DNA of 64,000 nucleotides from Glycomyces amatae (GCF_020991375.1 NZ_JAJLQZ010000005.1:248001-312000), one strand, 5' to 3'. Shown: positions 49,796-58,965, counted from the first letter of the stretch. Translations and numbers: made by a program. The notes: generated by a model not told the origin, from the letters alone.

Positions 49796-51463
49796 CTAAG
49801 CGGGGAGCGACCACTGCTGCGTCCACAGGCCGTTGCAGTCGTAGATCTCCAGCTTCGTGCCGTCGGCCGTGCCGCCCTGCGGCACGTCGAGGCAGCGGCC
49901 CGACTGCGGGTTCAGCAGCGAGCCGTTCGACTGGGGCGCCCACTGCTGGGCTCCCGAGCCGTTGCACTCCCACAGCTGCACCTTCGTGTGGTTCGCCGTG
50001 CCCTGCGCGTCCACGTCCAGGCATTTCCCGAAGGCGCGGATCGTGCCGTCCGCGCCGACCGACCAGTCCTGGCCGCTCGCGGTGCCGCACGTCCACAGCT
50101 GCGCGCGGTTCCCGTTCGCGGCCGTGTTGGCGTCCACGTCGAGGCACTTGCCGGTCTGCGGGTTCACGACCGCGCCCGTCGGGCCCGGGACCGCGCCGAT
50201 CCCGAACCGCACCTCGCACTGGTTGTTCTGCCCCAGCCAGGTCGCGGCCAGGTACAGGTAGCTGGCGCCGTCCTCGCGCGGGATCGCCGGCGTCGAGTAG
50301 CCGGGGCACGAGGGCACGCCCGCCGCGTACCCGCCGGTGGGGTCCACCGTGACCGGCGTGGCCGCCTCGAACCAGTCGCCCGCGCCGAGGTTCCGGTTCG
50401 CGAACAGCACCGTCCCGGACTCTTCGAGGACCGTCTTGTTCCCGGTCGGGCCCGCGACCACGCGCTGGCCCGAGACGAGCAGCGTCCCGTTCGGACCGCC
50501 CGCGGGCGTCCACGAGACGTACGGGGTGTGCAGCAGCTCCCGGTCGTCGGAGGTCCGCACGAGGGTGCCGCGGTCGCCCGCCGCGCCCCAGTTCAGGCCG
50601 TCGTCGCTGTACTTGAGGTACACCTCGCACGCGTGGTCGGCGTTCGTGGCGTCCCGGCACAGCTCGTAGCTCATCACGAAGCGCCCGTCCGGCAGCTCCG
50701 CGAAGGTCTGCATGCCCGGGCGCAGCAGGTCGTCGGCCGGGAAGACCACGTCGTCCTGGATGCTCGAACTCCAGCTCGCGCCGCCGTTGGTGGAGGTGTA
50801 GTGCGCGATCTTCTGGTTGTTGGTGGCGCTGTTGGAGGGCCGCTCGTCGGAGATGAAGCACGCGAGGGTGCCGTTGTCCGCCACCAGGAACGTGGGCTCC
50901 CAGATGCCGTGCCCCCAGCCGTTCGGCTGGCCCGAGGTCTGGGTGCAGTTCGACAGGAACGTCCAGCTGGCGCCCCCGTCCGTGCTCTTGAAGACCTCCA
51001 CCTTCTGTGCCGTGTAGTTCCCGACGTCCCAGGCGGTCCCGGCCGCGAGCAGGTCGCCGGCGTCGAGCCCGTCGATGTTCCGCGGCACCTCGAACAGCGT
51101 CGGCGCCTCGATGTCCCAGCCGGGCGTGTTCGAGCTGATCTCCGAGATCTGCGACCAGCTCTGGCCGCCGTTCGTGGAGCGGTAGATCGGGAGGGTGGTG
51201 GGGGCGTTGTGGCCGCCCTTGGCGAAGGTGGCGAGCATCGTCTCGGCCGCCGAGCCGTCGTGCTCGAGGCCGATGGCGCGCGGGTAGCCGGCGGTCCCGC
51301 CGGGGTAGGCGCCGAGGTCAGGGGAGTAGAGCACGGTTCCGGGCTGCGCGGCCGCGGCGGGGGCGGCCGTGAGCGTCTGGACGCTCGCGACGGCGAGGAT
51401 CGCGGCCGCCAGCAGCGCTGATGCGCGCTTCGCGGTGGCGGCCCACTGACTGGATCCCGACAT
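49796..51463 (-). CDS. Secreted BNR-repeat (sialidase-superfamily) glycosidase with ricin-type CBM13
   Basis: 555 residues. Signal peptide about 1-38. The beta-propeller part (about 40-410) has Asp-box repeats STNGGQSW, STDGGASW and STNGGASW and a YPRAIGLEHDGS-like first strand. The C-terminal ~125 residues are a ricin B lectin with GKCLDVDAN, GKCLDVDAQGT, VQLWECNGSGAQQW and GRCLDVPQGG. Automatic annotation would call it an exo-alpha-sialidase, but the FRIP arginine motif is not clear, so the true substrate is open. Two LacI-type operators lie 33-82 bp upstream, matching those of the LacI/ABC/GH2 locus, so it likely provides the sugar that locus imports. Confidence 0.78.
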   Translation of the reverse strand: MSGSSQWAATAKRASALLAAAILAVASVQTLTAAPAAAAQPGTVLYSPDLGAYPGGTAGYPRAIGLEHDGSAAETMLATFAKGGHNAPTTLPIYRSTNGGQSWSQISEISSNTPGWDIEAPTLFEVPRNIDGLDAGDLLAAGTAWDVGNYTAQKVEVFKSTDGGASWTFLSNCTQTSGQPNGWGHGIWEPTFLVADNGTLACFISDERPSNSATNNQKIAHYTSTNGGASWSSSIQDDVVFPADDLLRPGMQTFAELPDGRFVMSYELCRDATNADHACEVYLKYSDDGLNWGAAGDRGTLVRTSDDRELLHTPYVSWTPAGGPNGTLLVSGQRVVAGPTGNKTVLEESGTVLFANRNLGAGDWFEAATPVTVDPTGGYAAGVPSCPGYSTPAIPREDGASYLYLAATWLGQNNQCEVRFGIGAVPGPTGAVVNPQTGKCLDVDANTAANGNRAQLWTCGTASGQDWSVGADGTIRAFGKCLDVDAQGTANHTKVQLWECNGSGAQQWAPQSNGSLLNPQSGRCLDVPQGGTADGTKLEIYDCNGLWTQQWSLPA

Positions 51464-51496
51464 GGGTGGTCCTCTCGTGGATGCGGCGCCTGCTGC

Positions 51497-51513
51497 TTTG
51501 CAGACGTTGCAAA
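51497..51513. promoter_or_regulatory. LacI operator 1 (BNR glycosidase promoter)
   Basis: TTTGCAGACGTTGCAAA, same pattern as the sites at 51528, 52699 and 52728. Its centre lies about 42 bp before the BNR glycosidase start. Confidence 0.75.
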
Positions 51514-51527
51514 CACCATGCCAGCAA

Positions 51528-51544
51528 TTTGCCTACGTTGCAAG
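51528..51544. promoter_or_regulatory. LacI operator 2 (BNR glycosidase promoter)
   Basis: TTTGCCTACGTTGCAAG, 31 bp (about three helical turns) from operator 1, which allows looping or cooperative binding. Confidence 0.72.
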
Positions 51545-51666
51545 ACTTGATTTACGGACCACGCTTGCCGATCCGCGGCACGCCCGGACCGCGGATCGAC
51601 CTCTCGCGCTCCTCGTCCGCGTGCTGCGTTTCGCCTGTGCCCCTTGCGCTCGGACCGCCGCGCGGG

Positions 51667-52683
51667 TCAGTCCCGCCCGGCGGTGCTCTCGCGGACGACG
51701 AGCCGGTGCGGGGCCACGACCTCCTCGGCCGGGGTCTGCGGGTCGTCGATCCGCGCGGCGATCCGGCGGACCGCCTCGCGCGCGATGAACGGCGTGTCCA
51801 GCGAGACCGTGCTCAGCGACGGGCGCGCGAACCGGCCCTCCTCGATGTCGTCTATCCCGATGACCGCCACGTCCTCGGGCACGCTGAGCCCGGCGTCGAA
51901 CACCGCGCGCATCGCGCCGACCGCGAGCAGGTCCGAGAAGCAGAAGATCGCGTCCGGGCGCGGCGAGAGCGCCATGAGCGCCGTCGCCGCCTCGTACCCG
52001 TCGGTGCGGCTGTAGTGCGGCGCGGGCGTCGCGTACTCCGGCGGCGCCTCCAGCCCCGCCGCTTCCAGGGCCGCCTCGTACCCGGCGGTGCGCAGCAGCG
52101 GCGTGGAGTACTCCTCCAGCGGCTGCGCGCCGATCGCGGCGATGCGGGTCCGCCCGCTCGCCGCCAGGTGCGCGACCGCGTCCCGCGCGGCCCGCACGTT
52201 GTCGATCGCCACGTGGTCGAACCGGCCGTCGAACTCGTGCTCGCCGAGCAGCACCAGCGGCATGTGCTCGGAGCGGTGCATGTCGAGCAGCTCGGACTTG
52301 GTCACCAGGGGGCTGAAGAGGATGCCGTCGAACAGCATCGTGCGGTCGTCGCCCATCAGGAGGCGCCGCTCGCGCTCGTGGTCGTGCCCGGTCTGGTCGA
52401 TCATGACGCGGTAGCCGAACTCGGCGGCCGCGTCGATCACGTCCCGGGCGAGCTCGCTGAAGTACGGTACGTCGATCTCGGGCACCACGAGCGCGAGCAT
52501 CCCCGTGCGGCCGGTGCGGAGGGTGCGGGCCACGGGGTTGGGGCGGTAGTCGAGCTCCTCGATGGCGCTGAGGACCTTGCGCCTCATGCGCTCGCTGACA
52601 TGCTCGTAACCGCTCACCACGTTGGAGACGGTGCGGACGGAGACCTGCGCCAGTTCGGCGACGTCGCGGAGTGTTGCCGGCAT
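51667..52683 (-). CDS. LacI-family repressor
   Basis: 338 residues. HTH: TLRDVAELAQVSVRTVSNVV and RRKVLSAIEELDYRPNPVAR (1-50, with the hinge-helix pattern). A periplasmic-binding-protein-like domain follows with LALVVPEIDVPYFSEL, FDGILFSPL, DAIFCFSDLLAVGAMRA and VAVIGIDDIEEG. It should bind a sugar released by the neighbouring glycosidases. It is divergent from the ABC-GH2 operon. Matching operators stand before its own gene, the operon and the BNR glycosidase, so it likely represses all three. Confidence 0.9.
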   Translation of the reverse strand: MPATLRDVAELAQVSVRTVSNVVSGYEHVSERMRRKVLSAIEELDYRPNPVARTLRTGRTGMLALVVPEIDVPYFSELARDVIDAAAEFGYRVMIDQTGHDHERERRLLMGDDRTMLFDGILFSPLVTKSELLDMHRSEHMPLVLLGEHEFDGRFDHVAIDNVRAARDAVAHLAASGRTRIAAIGAQPLEEYSTPLLRTAGYEAALEAAGLEAPPEYATPAPHYSRTDGYEAATALMALSPRPDAIFCFSDLLAVGAMRAVFDAGLSVPEDVAVIGIDDIEEGRFARPSLSTVSLDTPFIAREAVRRIAARIDDPQTPAEEVVAPHRLVVRESTAGRD

Positions 52684-52698
52684 GGGGCCATCCTACCG

Positions 52699-52715
52699 TT
52701 TGCAACGTCGGCAAA
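52699..52715. promoter_or_regulatory. LacI operator 3 (lacI/ABC intergenic)
   Basis: TTTGCAACGTCGGCAAA, 16 bp before the repressor start, where it would give autoregulation. Confidence 0.75.
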
Positions 52716-52727
52716 GGGGTGCTAGAT

Positions 52728-52745
52728 TTTGCACACGTTGGCAAA
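52728..52745. promoter_or_regulatory. LacI operator 4 (ABC operon promoter)
   Basis: TTTGCACACGTTGGCAAA, 17 bp before the solute-binding protein start and about 30 bp from operator 3, the same spacing as sites 1 and 2. Confidence 0.75.
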
Positions 52746-52761
52746 TCACAAGGGAGTGCAC

Positions 52762-54123
52762 ATGCAACGCCACCACCTCCGACGACGCGCACTGCTCGCG
52801 TCCGCCGGCCTCGCGGCCGCGGCCCCCGCCCTCGCGGCGTGCGGCCCGGACATCACCTCCGGCGACGACTCTGACGAGTCCCGCCTCCTCAAGGCGCCCG
52901 GCGGCGACAACCCCGAGGGCGAGATCACCATCTGGGACCGCTCCGGCGACCTCTTCGAGGTCTTCGAGGGCGTCATCGCCGAGTTCAACGCCGCCTACCC
53001 GGGCATCAAGGTCAACCACGTCGCCGTCGACATCGACGCGAAGCTCCAGAACACGCTCATCACCGGCGCCGACGTCCCCGACGGCGTCTTCCTCGACGAC
53101 GCGAAGGTCGGCGGCTTCACCGACTACCTGTGGGACCTCAGCGACGTGCTCGCCCCTTACGCCGCTGACATCGCCCCGCAGAAGCTCGACGTCAACACCG
53201 TCGACGGCGGCGTCTACGGCGTCCCCTTCGACCTCGACCCCGGCCTGCTGTTCTACAACGCGACCGCGCTCGAGGCCGCCGGGATCGACGTCGCCGCCAT
53301 CGAGACCTACGACGACCTGCTCCAGGCCGCCCGCGACTACCAGGCCGCCGTGCCCGGCTCGGCGCCCATCCACCTCGAGCAGTCCGCCTTCCTCGGCCAG
53401 CTCCAGCTCGAGATGTACGCGAACCAGCTCGGCACCTCCATCGCCGACGCCGACGGGAACCTCCGCCTCGACACCCCCGAGTTCGAGCGCATCCTCACCT
53501 TCCTCGACACCGTGCGCCAAGAGGGCCTCGGCACCCGCGCCGAGTACCTCACGCCCACCGACATCGCCGAACTCGACAACGGCAACCAGGTCTTCTACCC
53601 GTGGGCCATCTGGTTCAGCTTCGCGCCGCAGCAGGTCCTCACCGAGACCTCCGGCGACTGGCGCGCGACCCAGCTCCCCGCGTGGGACGCCGGGGGCGCC
53701 CGCTCCGGCGCCATGGGCGGCTCCTCGTTCGTCCTCCCCAGGGACGGCGCCAACGCCGACCTCGCCTGGCTGTTCTACGAGTTCCTCATGTTCGACGAGG
53801 CCGGGTACACCGCCGTGTGGGGCCCCGGCGACGTCTACCCCGAAGGCCTCGCCACCTCCATCCCCAGCTACACGCCCGCCGCCGACCCCGCCAAGCCTCT
53901 GTACGGCGAGATCACCGCCCTCGGCGGCCAGGACCTGTGGACCGTCGCCACCGAGGCCGGGGCCGAGATCCCCGGCGGCACCCCCACCCCCACCTGGTGG
54001 ACCGGCGCCGTCGACTACCTCGGCAACGACGTCCAGCGGATGCTCGACGGCGACCTCACCCCGCAGGAGGTCCTCGCCAAGTCCAGCGAGGACATCCAGA
54101 CGAACCTGGTCGACCGCCAGTGA
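52762..54123 (+). CDS. ABC transporter sugar-binding lipoprotein
   Basis: 453 residues. Lipoprotein signal with lipobox LAAC at Cys27, preceded by Arg-rich RHHLRRRA. Family 1 solute-binding fold: ITIWDRSGDLFEVFEGVIAEF (in part), YGVPFDLDPGLLFYN, FYPWAIWFSF and GGSSFVLPRDGANADLAW. It binds an oligosaccharide outside the membrane for the two permeases that follow. AAGGGAG precedes the ATG. The stop codon overlaps the GTG of the next gene. No ATPase gene is in the operon, so a shared MsiK-type ATPase is expected. Confidence 0.88.
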   Translation: MQRHHLRRRALLASAGLAAAAPALAACGPDITSGDDSDESRLLKAPGGDNPEGEITIWDRSGDLFEVFEGVIAEFNAAYPGIKVNHVAVDIDAKLQNTLITGADVPDGVFLDDAKVGGFTDYLWDLSDVLAPYAADIAPQKLDVNTVDGGVYGVPFDLDPGLLFYNATALEAAGIDVAAIETYDDLLQAARDYQAAVPGSAPIHLEQSAFLGQLQLEMYANQLGTSIADADGNLRLDTPEFERILTFLDTVRQEGLGTRAEYLTPTDIAELDNGNQVFYPWAIWFSFAPQQVLTETSGDWRATQLPAWDAGGARSGAMGGSSFVLPRDGANADLAWLFYEFLMFDEAGYTAVWGPGDVYPEGLATSIPSYTPAADPAKPLYGEITALGGQDLWTVATEAGAEIPGGTPTPTWWTGAVDYLGNDVQRMLDGDLTPQEVLAKSSEDIQTNLVDRQ

Positions 54124-55052
54124 CGGCCCTCCCAGCCGCCCGCGCCGCGGCCGCCCCGCCCGAGCCCCGCCGCAAGCGCCGCCACGGGGGCACCCGCCTG
54201 CGCCGGCGCCTCGCGCCCTACGTGTTCGTGGCGCCCTTCCTCGCCGTGTTCCTCGCCTTCAGTGTCTACCCGCTGTTCTTCACGGCCCGACTGAGCTTCA
54301 CGAACTGGCGCGGCACCGGCGCCGCGGAGTGGGTCGGCTGGGACAACTACACCTACCTGCTCTCCAACCCCGCGTTCTGGAGCTCCCTGGGCAACTCCGC
54401 GGTGCTCTGGCTCCTCATCGTGCCCGTCCAGATGGTCGTCGGCGTCCTCATCGCCGTACTGCTCAACAACGCGAAGCTGAAGCTCCGCGGCCTCTACCGG
54501 GTCGCCTTCATCGTCCCGTTCGTGACGCCGCTCGTCGCCGTCGCCCAGATCTGGGTCGTCCTCTTCGACGGGCGGTACGGCGCCGTCAACGCCCTCCTCG
54601 GCGTCTTCGGCGTCCCCGAGGTCGGCTGGCTCACCACCAGCGCCTGGGCCAAGCCCACCCTCGCGCTGCTGTTCCTGTGGAAGACCACCGGGTTCATCGT
54701 GATCATCCTCCTGTCGGGACTCCAGTCCATCGACGGCGCCATCTACGAGGCGGCCGAACTCGACGGCGCCTCCAAGCGCCGCCAGCTGTGGAGCATCACC
54801 GTGCCGCTCCTGCGGCGCACCATCATGTTCGCCGTCGTCCTCCAGACCCTCGCGGTGTTCCAGATGTTCGCCGAGCCGTTCGTCGTCACCCAGGGCGGCC
54901 CCTACGGCTCCACCACCACCGCCGGCTACTACCTCTACAACCACATCACCCGGGCCGACCTCGGCACCGGCGCCGCGAACTCGTTCCTCCTGGTCGTCCT
55001 CGTGATGGCCCTGTCACTCGGGTTCGTCCGCCTCCTGCGAGCGAAGGACTGA
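54120..55052 (+). CDS. Sugar ABC transporter permease (MalF-like)
   Basis: 310 residues with six hydrophobic segments, the first at about 33-55 (YVFVAPFLAVFLAFSVYPLFF). The EAA loop EAAELDGASKRRQLWSITVPLL contacts the ATPase. GTG start overlaps the TGA of the binding-protein gene (GTGA), so translation is coupled. Forms the channel with the next permease. Confidence 0.9.
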   Translation: MTALPAARAAAAPPEPRRKRRHGGTRLRRRLAPYVFVAPFLAVFLAFSVYPLFFTARLSFTNWRGTGAAEWVGWDNYTYLLSNPAFWSSLGNSAVLWLLIVPVQMVVGVLIAVLLNNAKLKLRGLYRVAFIVPFVTPLVAVAQIWVVLFDGRYGAVNALLGVFGVPEVGWLTTSAWAKPTLALLFLWKTTGFIVIILLSGLQSIDGAIYEAAELDGASKRRQLWSITVPLLRRTIMFAVVLQTLAVFQMFAEPFVVTQGGPYGSTTTAGYYLYNHITRADLGTGAANSFLLVVLVMALSLGFVRLLRAKD

Positions 55053-55054
55053 CG

Positions 55055-55924
55055 ATGACCACGACCTCCGCGCCCGCGCGCCGCGAACGGCCGCGCATCG
55101 GCTCCCACGCCTTCCTCATGCTCCTGCTGGCCGCGTTCCTCGCGCCCGTCGCCTGGGCGCTGCTCTCGGCCTTCAAGCCCGCGAACGACATCATCCGCTC
55201 GCCCCTGACGTTCGACCCCACGACCTTCAACCTCGACAACTACACGGCGATGCTCCAGGACGTCCCCATCGGACAGGGCTTCCTCAACACCGCGGTCGTG
55301 CTCCTGCTCAAGGGCGCCGTCACGATGTTCTTCGCGCCCCTGGCCGCGTTCGCGTTCGCCAAGTACCGCTTCCGGGGCCAGAACCTCGCCTTCGGCGCCG
55401 TCCTCATCACCCTGATGCTGCCCACGATCGTGCTCATCATCCCGCTGCTGCTGGAGATGAAGACCCTCGGCTGGGTCAACACCTACCAGGCGCTCGTCCT
55501 CCCCGGCGCGGTCGACGCGTTCGCGATCTTCTGGATGCGCCAGGTCATCAGCGCCGTCCCCGACGAGCTGCTCGACGCCGCCCGCGTCGACGGCTGCGGC
55601 GAGTTCGGCATCTTCTGGCGCGTCGTCGTGCCCGTCATCCGACCCGGCCTGGCCGGACTCGCCGTCCTCACGATCATGAACATCTACAACGACTTCGTCT
55701 GGCCCGTCGTGGCCGCGAGCTCCGAACGCATGGCGACCCTCCAGGTCGTGCTCTCCACCCTCGCCCAGAACATCACCGGCAACCGGATCGGCGCCGACTA
55801 CGCCACCGTCACCGGCGAACTCCTCGCGGCGAGCTCCGTCGCACTCATTCCGCTGCTGGTGCTGTTCATCCTGCTCCAGCGGCATTTCATCAACGGCATC
55901 CTCGCCGGCAGCGTGAAGGGCTGA
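55055..55924 (+). CDS. Sugar ABC transporter permease (MalG-like)
   Basis: 289 residues, six TM segments. EAA-type loop DAARVDGCGEFGIFWRVVVP and C-terminal RHFINGILAGSVKG typical of MalG-like permeases. It starts 2 nt after the preceding stop, and the GH2 gene follows after 3 nt. Confidence 0.9.
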   Translation: MTTTSAPARRERPRIGSHAFLMLLLAAFLAPVAWALLSAFKPANDIIRSPLTFDPTTFNLDNYTAMLQDVPIGQGFLNTAVVLLLKGAVTMFFAPLAAFAFAKYRFRGQNLAFGAVLITLMLPTIVLIIPLLLEMKTLGWVNTYQALVLPGAVDAFAIFWMRQVISAVPDELLDAARVDGCGEFGIFWRVVVPVIRPGLAGLAVLTIMNIYNDFVWPVVAASSERMATLQVVLSTLAQNITGNRIGADYATVTGELLAASSVALIPLLVLFILLQRHFINGILAGSVKG

Positions 55925-55927
55925 CGC

Positions 55928-57994
55928 ATGACACCGAACCCGTTCCCGACCCCCCGCCCCGAGTACCCCAGGCCCGACCGCGACCGGTCCGAGCGCTGGC
56001 TCAACCTCAACGGCCGCTGGGACTTCGCGGCCGACGGCCACGACGGGCCCATCACGGTCCCGTTCGCCTGGGAGAGCGAGGCCTCGGGCGTGCACCGGAC
56101 CTGGCTGGAGCGGGGGACCTACCGGCGGACGGTCACCGCCCCGTCCGAATGGGACGGGTCGCGGATCGTGCTCTCCTTCGGGGCCGTGCACCACCACGCG
56201 GTCGTCAGCGTCGACGGCGCGGTGGTCGGCGAGCACACCGGCGGCTACGAGTCCTTCGAGATCGACGTGACCGGCGCGCTGCGCCCCGGCGCCGAGGCCG
56301 TCCTCGAAGTCGACGTCACCGCCCCGGCCGACAAGCGCGCCATCCCGCACGGCAAGCAGCGCTCCCTCCCGCGCGACGACTACGACGGCGTCTCGTTCAC
56401 GCCCACCTCCGGGATCTGGCAGACCGTGTGGCTGGAGGCCCGCGGCCGCACCTACGCCCGTTCGGTGCGGCTGCGCGGCGACAGCCTCACCGGCATCGAC
56501 GTCCGAGTCGAGCTCGCCGGCGACGCCCCCGCCGGGCACGCCGTCACCGCCGCGGTCGCGGGCCGCACCGTCGAACTCACCGCCGACGCCGCCGGCGTCG
56601 CCGAGGGCCGCGTCGACCTCGACGACCCGCGGCTGTGGACGCCCGCCGACCCGCACCTCTACCGCGTCGAGGTCCGCACCGGCGACGACCGCGTCACCGC
56701 CGTCACCGGCCTGCGCCGCTTCGAGGCCCGCGGCGAGGAGCTCTACCTCAACGACGAGCGCGTCTACCTGCGCGGCGTCCTCGACCAGGGCTACTGGCCC
56801 GACACCGGCCTGACCGCGCCCGACGCCGAGTCGCTGCTGCGCGAACTCGACCTCGCCCGCGGGCTCGGCTACAACCTCGTCCGCAAGCACCTCAAGTTCG
56901 AGGAGCCGCTGTGGCTGCACGAGGCCGACCGCACCGGGATGCTCGTGTGGGCCGAACCGGCCTGCCCGAGCCGGTTCTCACCCGAAGCGGCCCGGGCGTT
57001 CGAGGCCCAGCTCCCCGCGATGGTCGAACGCGACGGCAACCACCCGAGCATCGTCATCTGGGGCCTGTACAACGAGGAGTGGGGCCTGGACTGGGACATC
57101 CCCGGCAGCCCGGCCCGCGCCGAGGCCGCCGTCCGCGCCTACGAGCGGCTGCGCGAGCTCGACGACACGCGCCCGGTCGTGGAGAACTCCGGCTGGGCCC
57201 ACGTGCGCACCGACCTCGTCGACTGGCACTACTACGAACCCGACCTCGGGAAGTGGAAGGACGCCGTGGCGCGCCTGGCCTCGGGGGAGCAGGACGCCTT
57301 CCCGGTGCGCCTCGCCCCGGACTTCACCGTGGACAAGTCGTTCTACGGCTCGCCCGACGTGCCCCGGCAGGGCCTGCCGATCGTCAACAGCGAGTACGGC
57401 GAGGGCTTCACGAGCCTCGAACGCGCCTGGCACCTGCGCTGGGAGACCCAGGAGCTGCGCCGCCACGACCGCTTCGCCGGATACGTGTACACCGAGTTCG
57501 CGGACGTGGAGCACGAGGCCGCCGGACTCCTCGACGTCGACCGCCGCCCCAAGGACTGGGGCGGGTGCGTGCCCGCCGACGTCAACGCCGAGACGGTGCT
57601 GGTCCTCGACCTGGTCCCGGCCGCGGCGGGCGCCGACATCACGCCGCCCGAGGCGCCGTTCACGCTCGACGTGCACGTCTCCCACCACGGCGGGAACGGG
57701 GTGTCCGGCACCGTCCACGCGGCGTGGACCGCGCCCGGGACCCCGGTCGGCACCGCAGTCGCCCCGGCCGCGAGCAGCGAGCCGGTCAAGGCCGAGCCGT
57801 TCCGGCTCTCGGCGGCGGTGAGCCTCGTCGTGCCCGCCGCCGAGGGCCCGGGGCGGCTCCTGATCTGGCTGGCGGACAGCGAAGGACGGACTATCGCCCG
57901 CTCCTACCTCGACGCCGCCGAGGTCGAGCCCCCGAACCGCCGGGGCGCCCGCCCCGGCGAGTTCGAAGGCGCCCCGAGGCCCGGCATCGCCTGA
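55928..57994 (+). CDS. GH2-family glycosidase (beta-galactosidase/beta-glucuronidase type)
   Basis: 688 residues, no signal peptide, so it acts on imported sugars. N-terminal jelly-roll domain (about 20-175, LNGRWDFAADG), Ig-like middle (about 175-265), and a TIM barrel with acid/base Glu383 in WGLYNEEWG and nucleophile Glu489 in IVNSEYGEG. GFNxxRxH is replaced by GYNLVRKHLKFEE. Last gene of the binding protein-permease-permease-GH2 operon. The specificity (galactoside, glucuronide, mannoside) is not decided by the visible motifs. Confidence 0.88.
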   Translation: MTPNPFPTPRPEYPRPDRDRSERWLNLNGRWDFAADGHDGPITVPFAWESEASGVHRTWLERGTYRRTVTAPSEWDGSRIVLSFGAVHHHAVVSVDGAVVGEHTGGYESFEIDVTGALRPGAEAVLEVDVTAPADKRAIPHGKQRSLPRDDYDGVSFTPTSGIWQTVWLEARGRTYARSVRLRGDSLTGIDVRVELAGDAPAGHAVTAAVAGRTVELTADAAGVAEGRVDLDDPRLWTPADPHLYRVEVRTGDDRVTAVTGLRRFEARGEELYLNDERVYLRGVLDQGYWPDTGLTAPDAESLLRELDLARGLGYNLVRKHLKFEEPLWLHEADRTGMLVWAEPACPSRFSPEAARAFEAQLPAMVERDGNHPSIVIWGLYNEEWGLDWDIPGSPARAEAAVRAYERLRELDDTRPVVENSGWAHVRTDLVDWHYYEPDLGKWKDAVARLASGEQDAFPVRLAPDFTVDKSFYGSPDVPRQGLPIVNSEYGEGFTSLERAWHLRWETQELRRHDRFAGYVYTEFADVEHEAAGLLDVDRRPKDWGGCVPADVNAETVLVLDLVPAAAGADITPPEAPFTLDVHVSHHGGNGVSGTVHAAWTAPGTPVGTAVAPAASSEPVKAEPFRLSAAVSLVVPAAEGPGRLLIWLADSEGRTIARSYLDAAEVEPPNRRGARPGEFEGAPRPGIA

Positions 57995-57999
57995 TTCGG

Positions 58000-58029
58000 A
58001 CGGGCCCGGTCGATCGCGATCGGGCCCGT
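58000..58029 (+). terminator. Hairpin ending the ABC-GH2 operon
   Basis: ACGGGCCCG (58000-58008) pairs with CGGGCCCGT (58021-58029); the loop holds an inner GATCGCGATC palindrome. It starts 6 bp after the GH2 stop. From here to 58335 no gene is seen. Confidence 0.65.
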
Positions 58030-58335
58030 TCCGTCGGCCTGCTCCTCGCTGCGCTCGTGGTGGCCCTCCTCGCCGCCGTGGACGTCCTCGAACTGCCGGA
58101 GTCGCGGCGACTTTAGGAGGAAGGAGGAGAAGAAGACGAACCTCCGGCGACCGTCGTCCGGCCCGCTCGCCTCGATTGGACCGATCGCCGCTGCGCGGTA
58201 GCGGGCCGCGCGCCCCTGTCACCGTGTTGTCGGTGCTCCCGATGCGACATCGCTCTGCGGAGGGCCTTCCGTCTGATGGGTGAACGGCAGTATCGGACAC
58301 CGATGCGTAGGGGAGCGCTTGAACATCTTCGGCCC

Positions 58336-58354
58336 CAATGTCGTGCAGTCGAGG
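58336..58354 (+). repeat. Sequence matching the inverted end of the 7.5-kb element
   Basis: CAATGTCGTGCAGTCGAGG agrees with the 7476/9212 end consensus at 14 of the first 15 bases, then has one inserted G. Like the end at 7476, it points toward a plus-oriented 75-bp repeat array. No partner end or target duplication was found near 61.5 kb. Confidence 0.5.
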
Positions 58355-58363
58355 TTGCGGTGG

Positions 58364-58480
58364 GATCGGTGATCGGTGATCGGTGATCGGTGATCGGTGA
58401 TCGGTGATCGGTGATCGGTGATCGGTGATCGGGGGTCGGGGGTCGGGGGTCGGGGGTCGGGGGTCGGGGGTCGGGGGTCG
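58364..58480 (+). repeat. 7-bp satellite in two phases
   Basis: Nine copies of GATCGGT (58364-58426), one GATCGGG, then six copies of GGTCGGG and a partial unit to 58480. The shift from one sequence variant to the other is abrupt, as after slippage expansion of a mutated unit. Confidence 0.9.
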
Positions 58481-58506
58481 AATCCTGCTTCGGCGATGCT
58501 CATGGT

Positions 58507-58965
58507 CAGCGGGTAGTGATGGAGCCGGTGGCTGCTTCTCAGGGGGCTTCAGGCTCGATGCCGGTAGGAGCGGTGTTAGAGCGGGCAGCGACGGAGCGGT
58601 GGGCGGTTCCCTGGGCGGGGTAGCGGGTGCCTGATCGCTGGAATCGAGGTCAGAGCGGGCGGCGACGACGGGGTGATCGCGAACCGGGCGGGGATTTCGG
58701 CTTCGGGATGGCGATGGCTTGCTGTTGGAGCGGGCGGCGACGAAAGTGTGATCGTGCACGGGGTGGGGTAGCGGCTGTCCGGTCGCGGGAGCCGAGGTCA
58801 GAGCGGGCGGCGATGACGGGGTGATTGCGCATCGGGCGGGGTTTTCGGGCTTGGGATGGTGATGGCGTGCGGTCAGGGCGGGCAGCGACGAAAGGGCGGG
58901 CGGTTCTCGGGCCGGGCCTTCGGCCTTCAAGTAGTGGATGCTCGCGGTTCAAGCGGGCGGCGACG
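58507..58965 (+). repeat. Array of seven ~75-bp repeats downstream of the HNH gene
   Basis: The core GAGCGGGCGGCGACG and variants occur at 58507 (weak), 58579, 58653, 58728, 58801, 58876 and 58951, at intervals of 72-75 bp. Units starting 58653 and 58801 are alike over almost their full length, not only in the core. The array ends 27 bp from the stop of the HNH gene. Confidence 0.8.
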
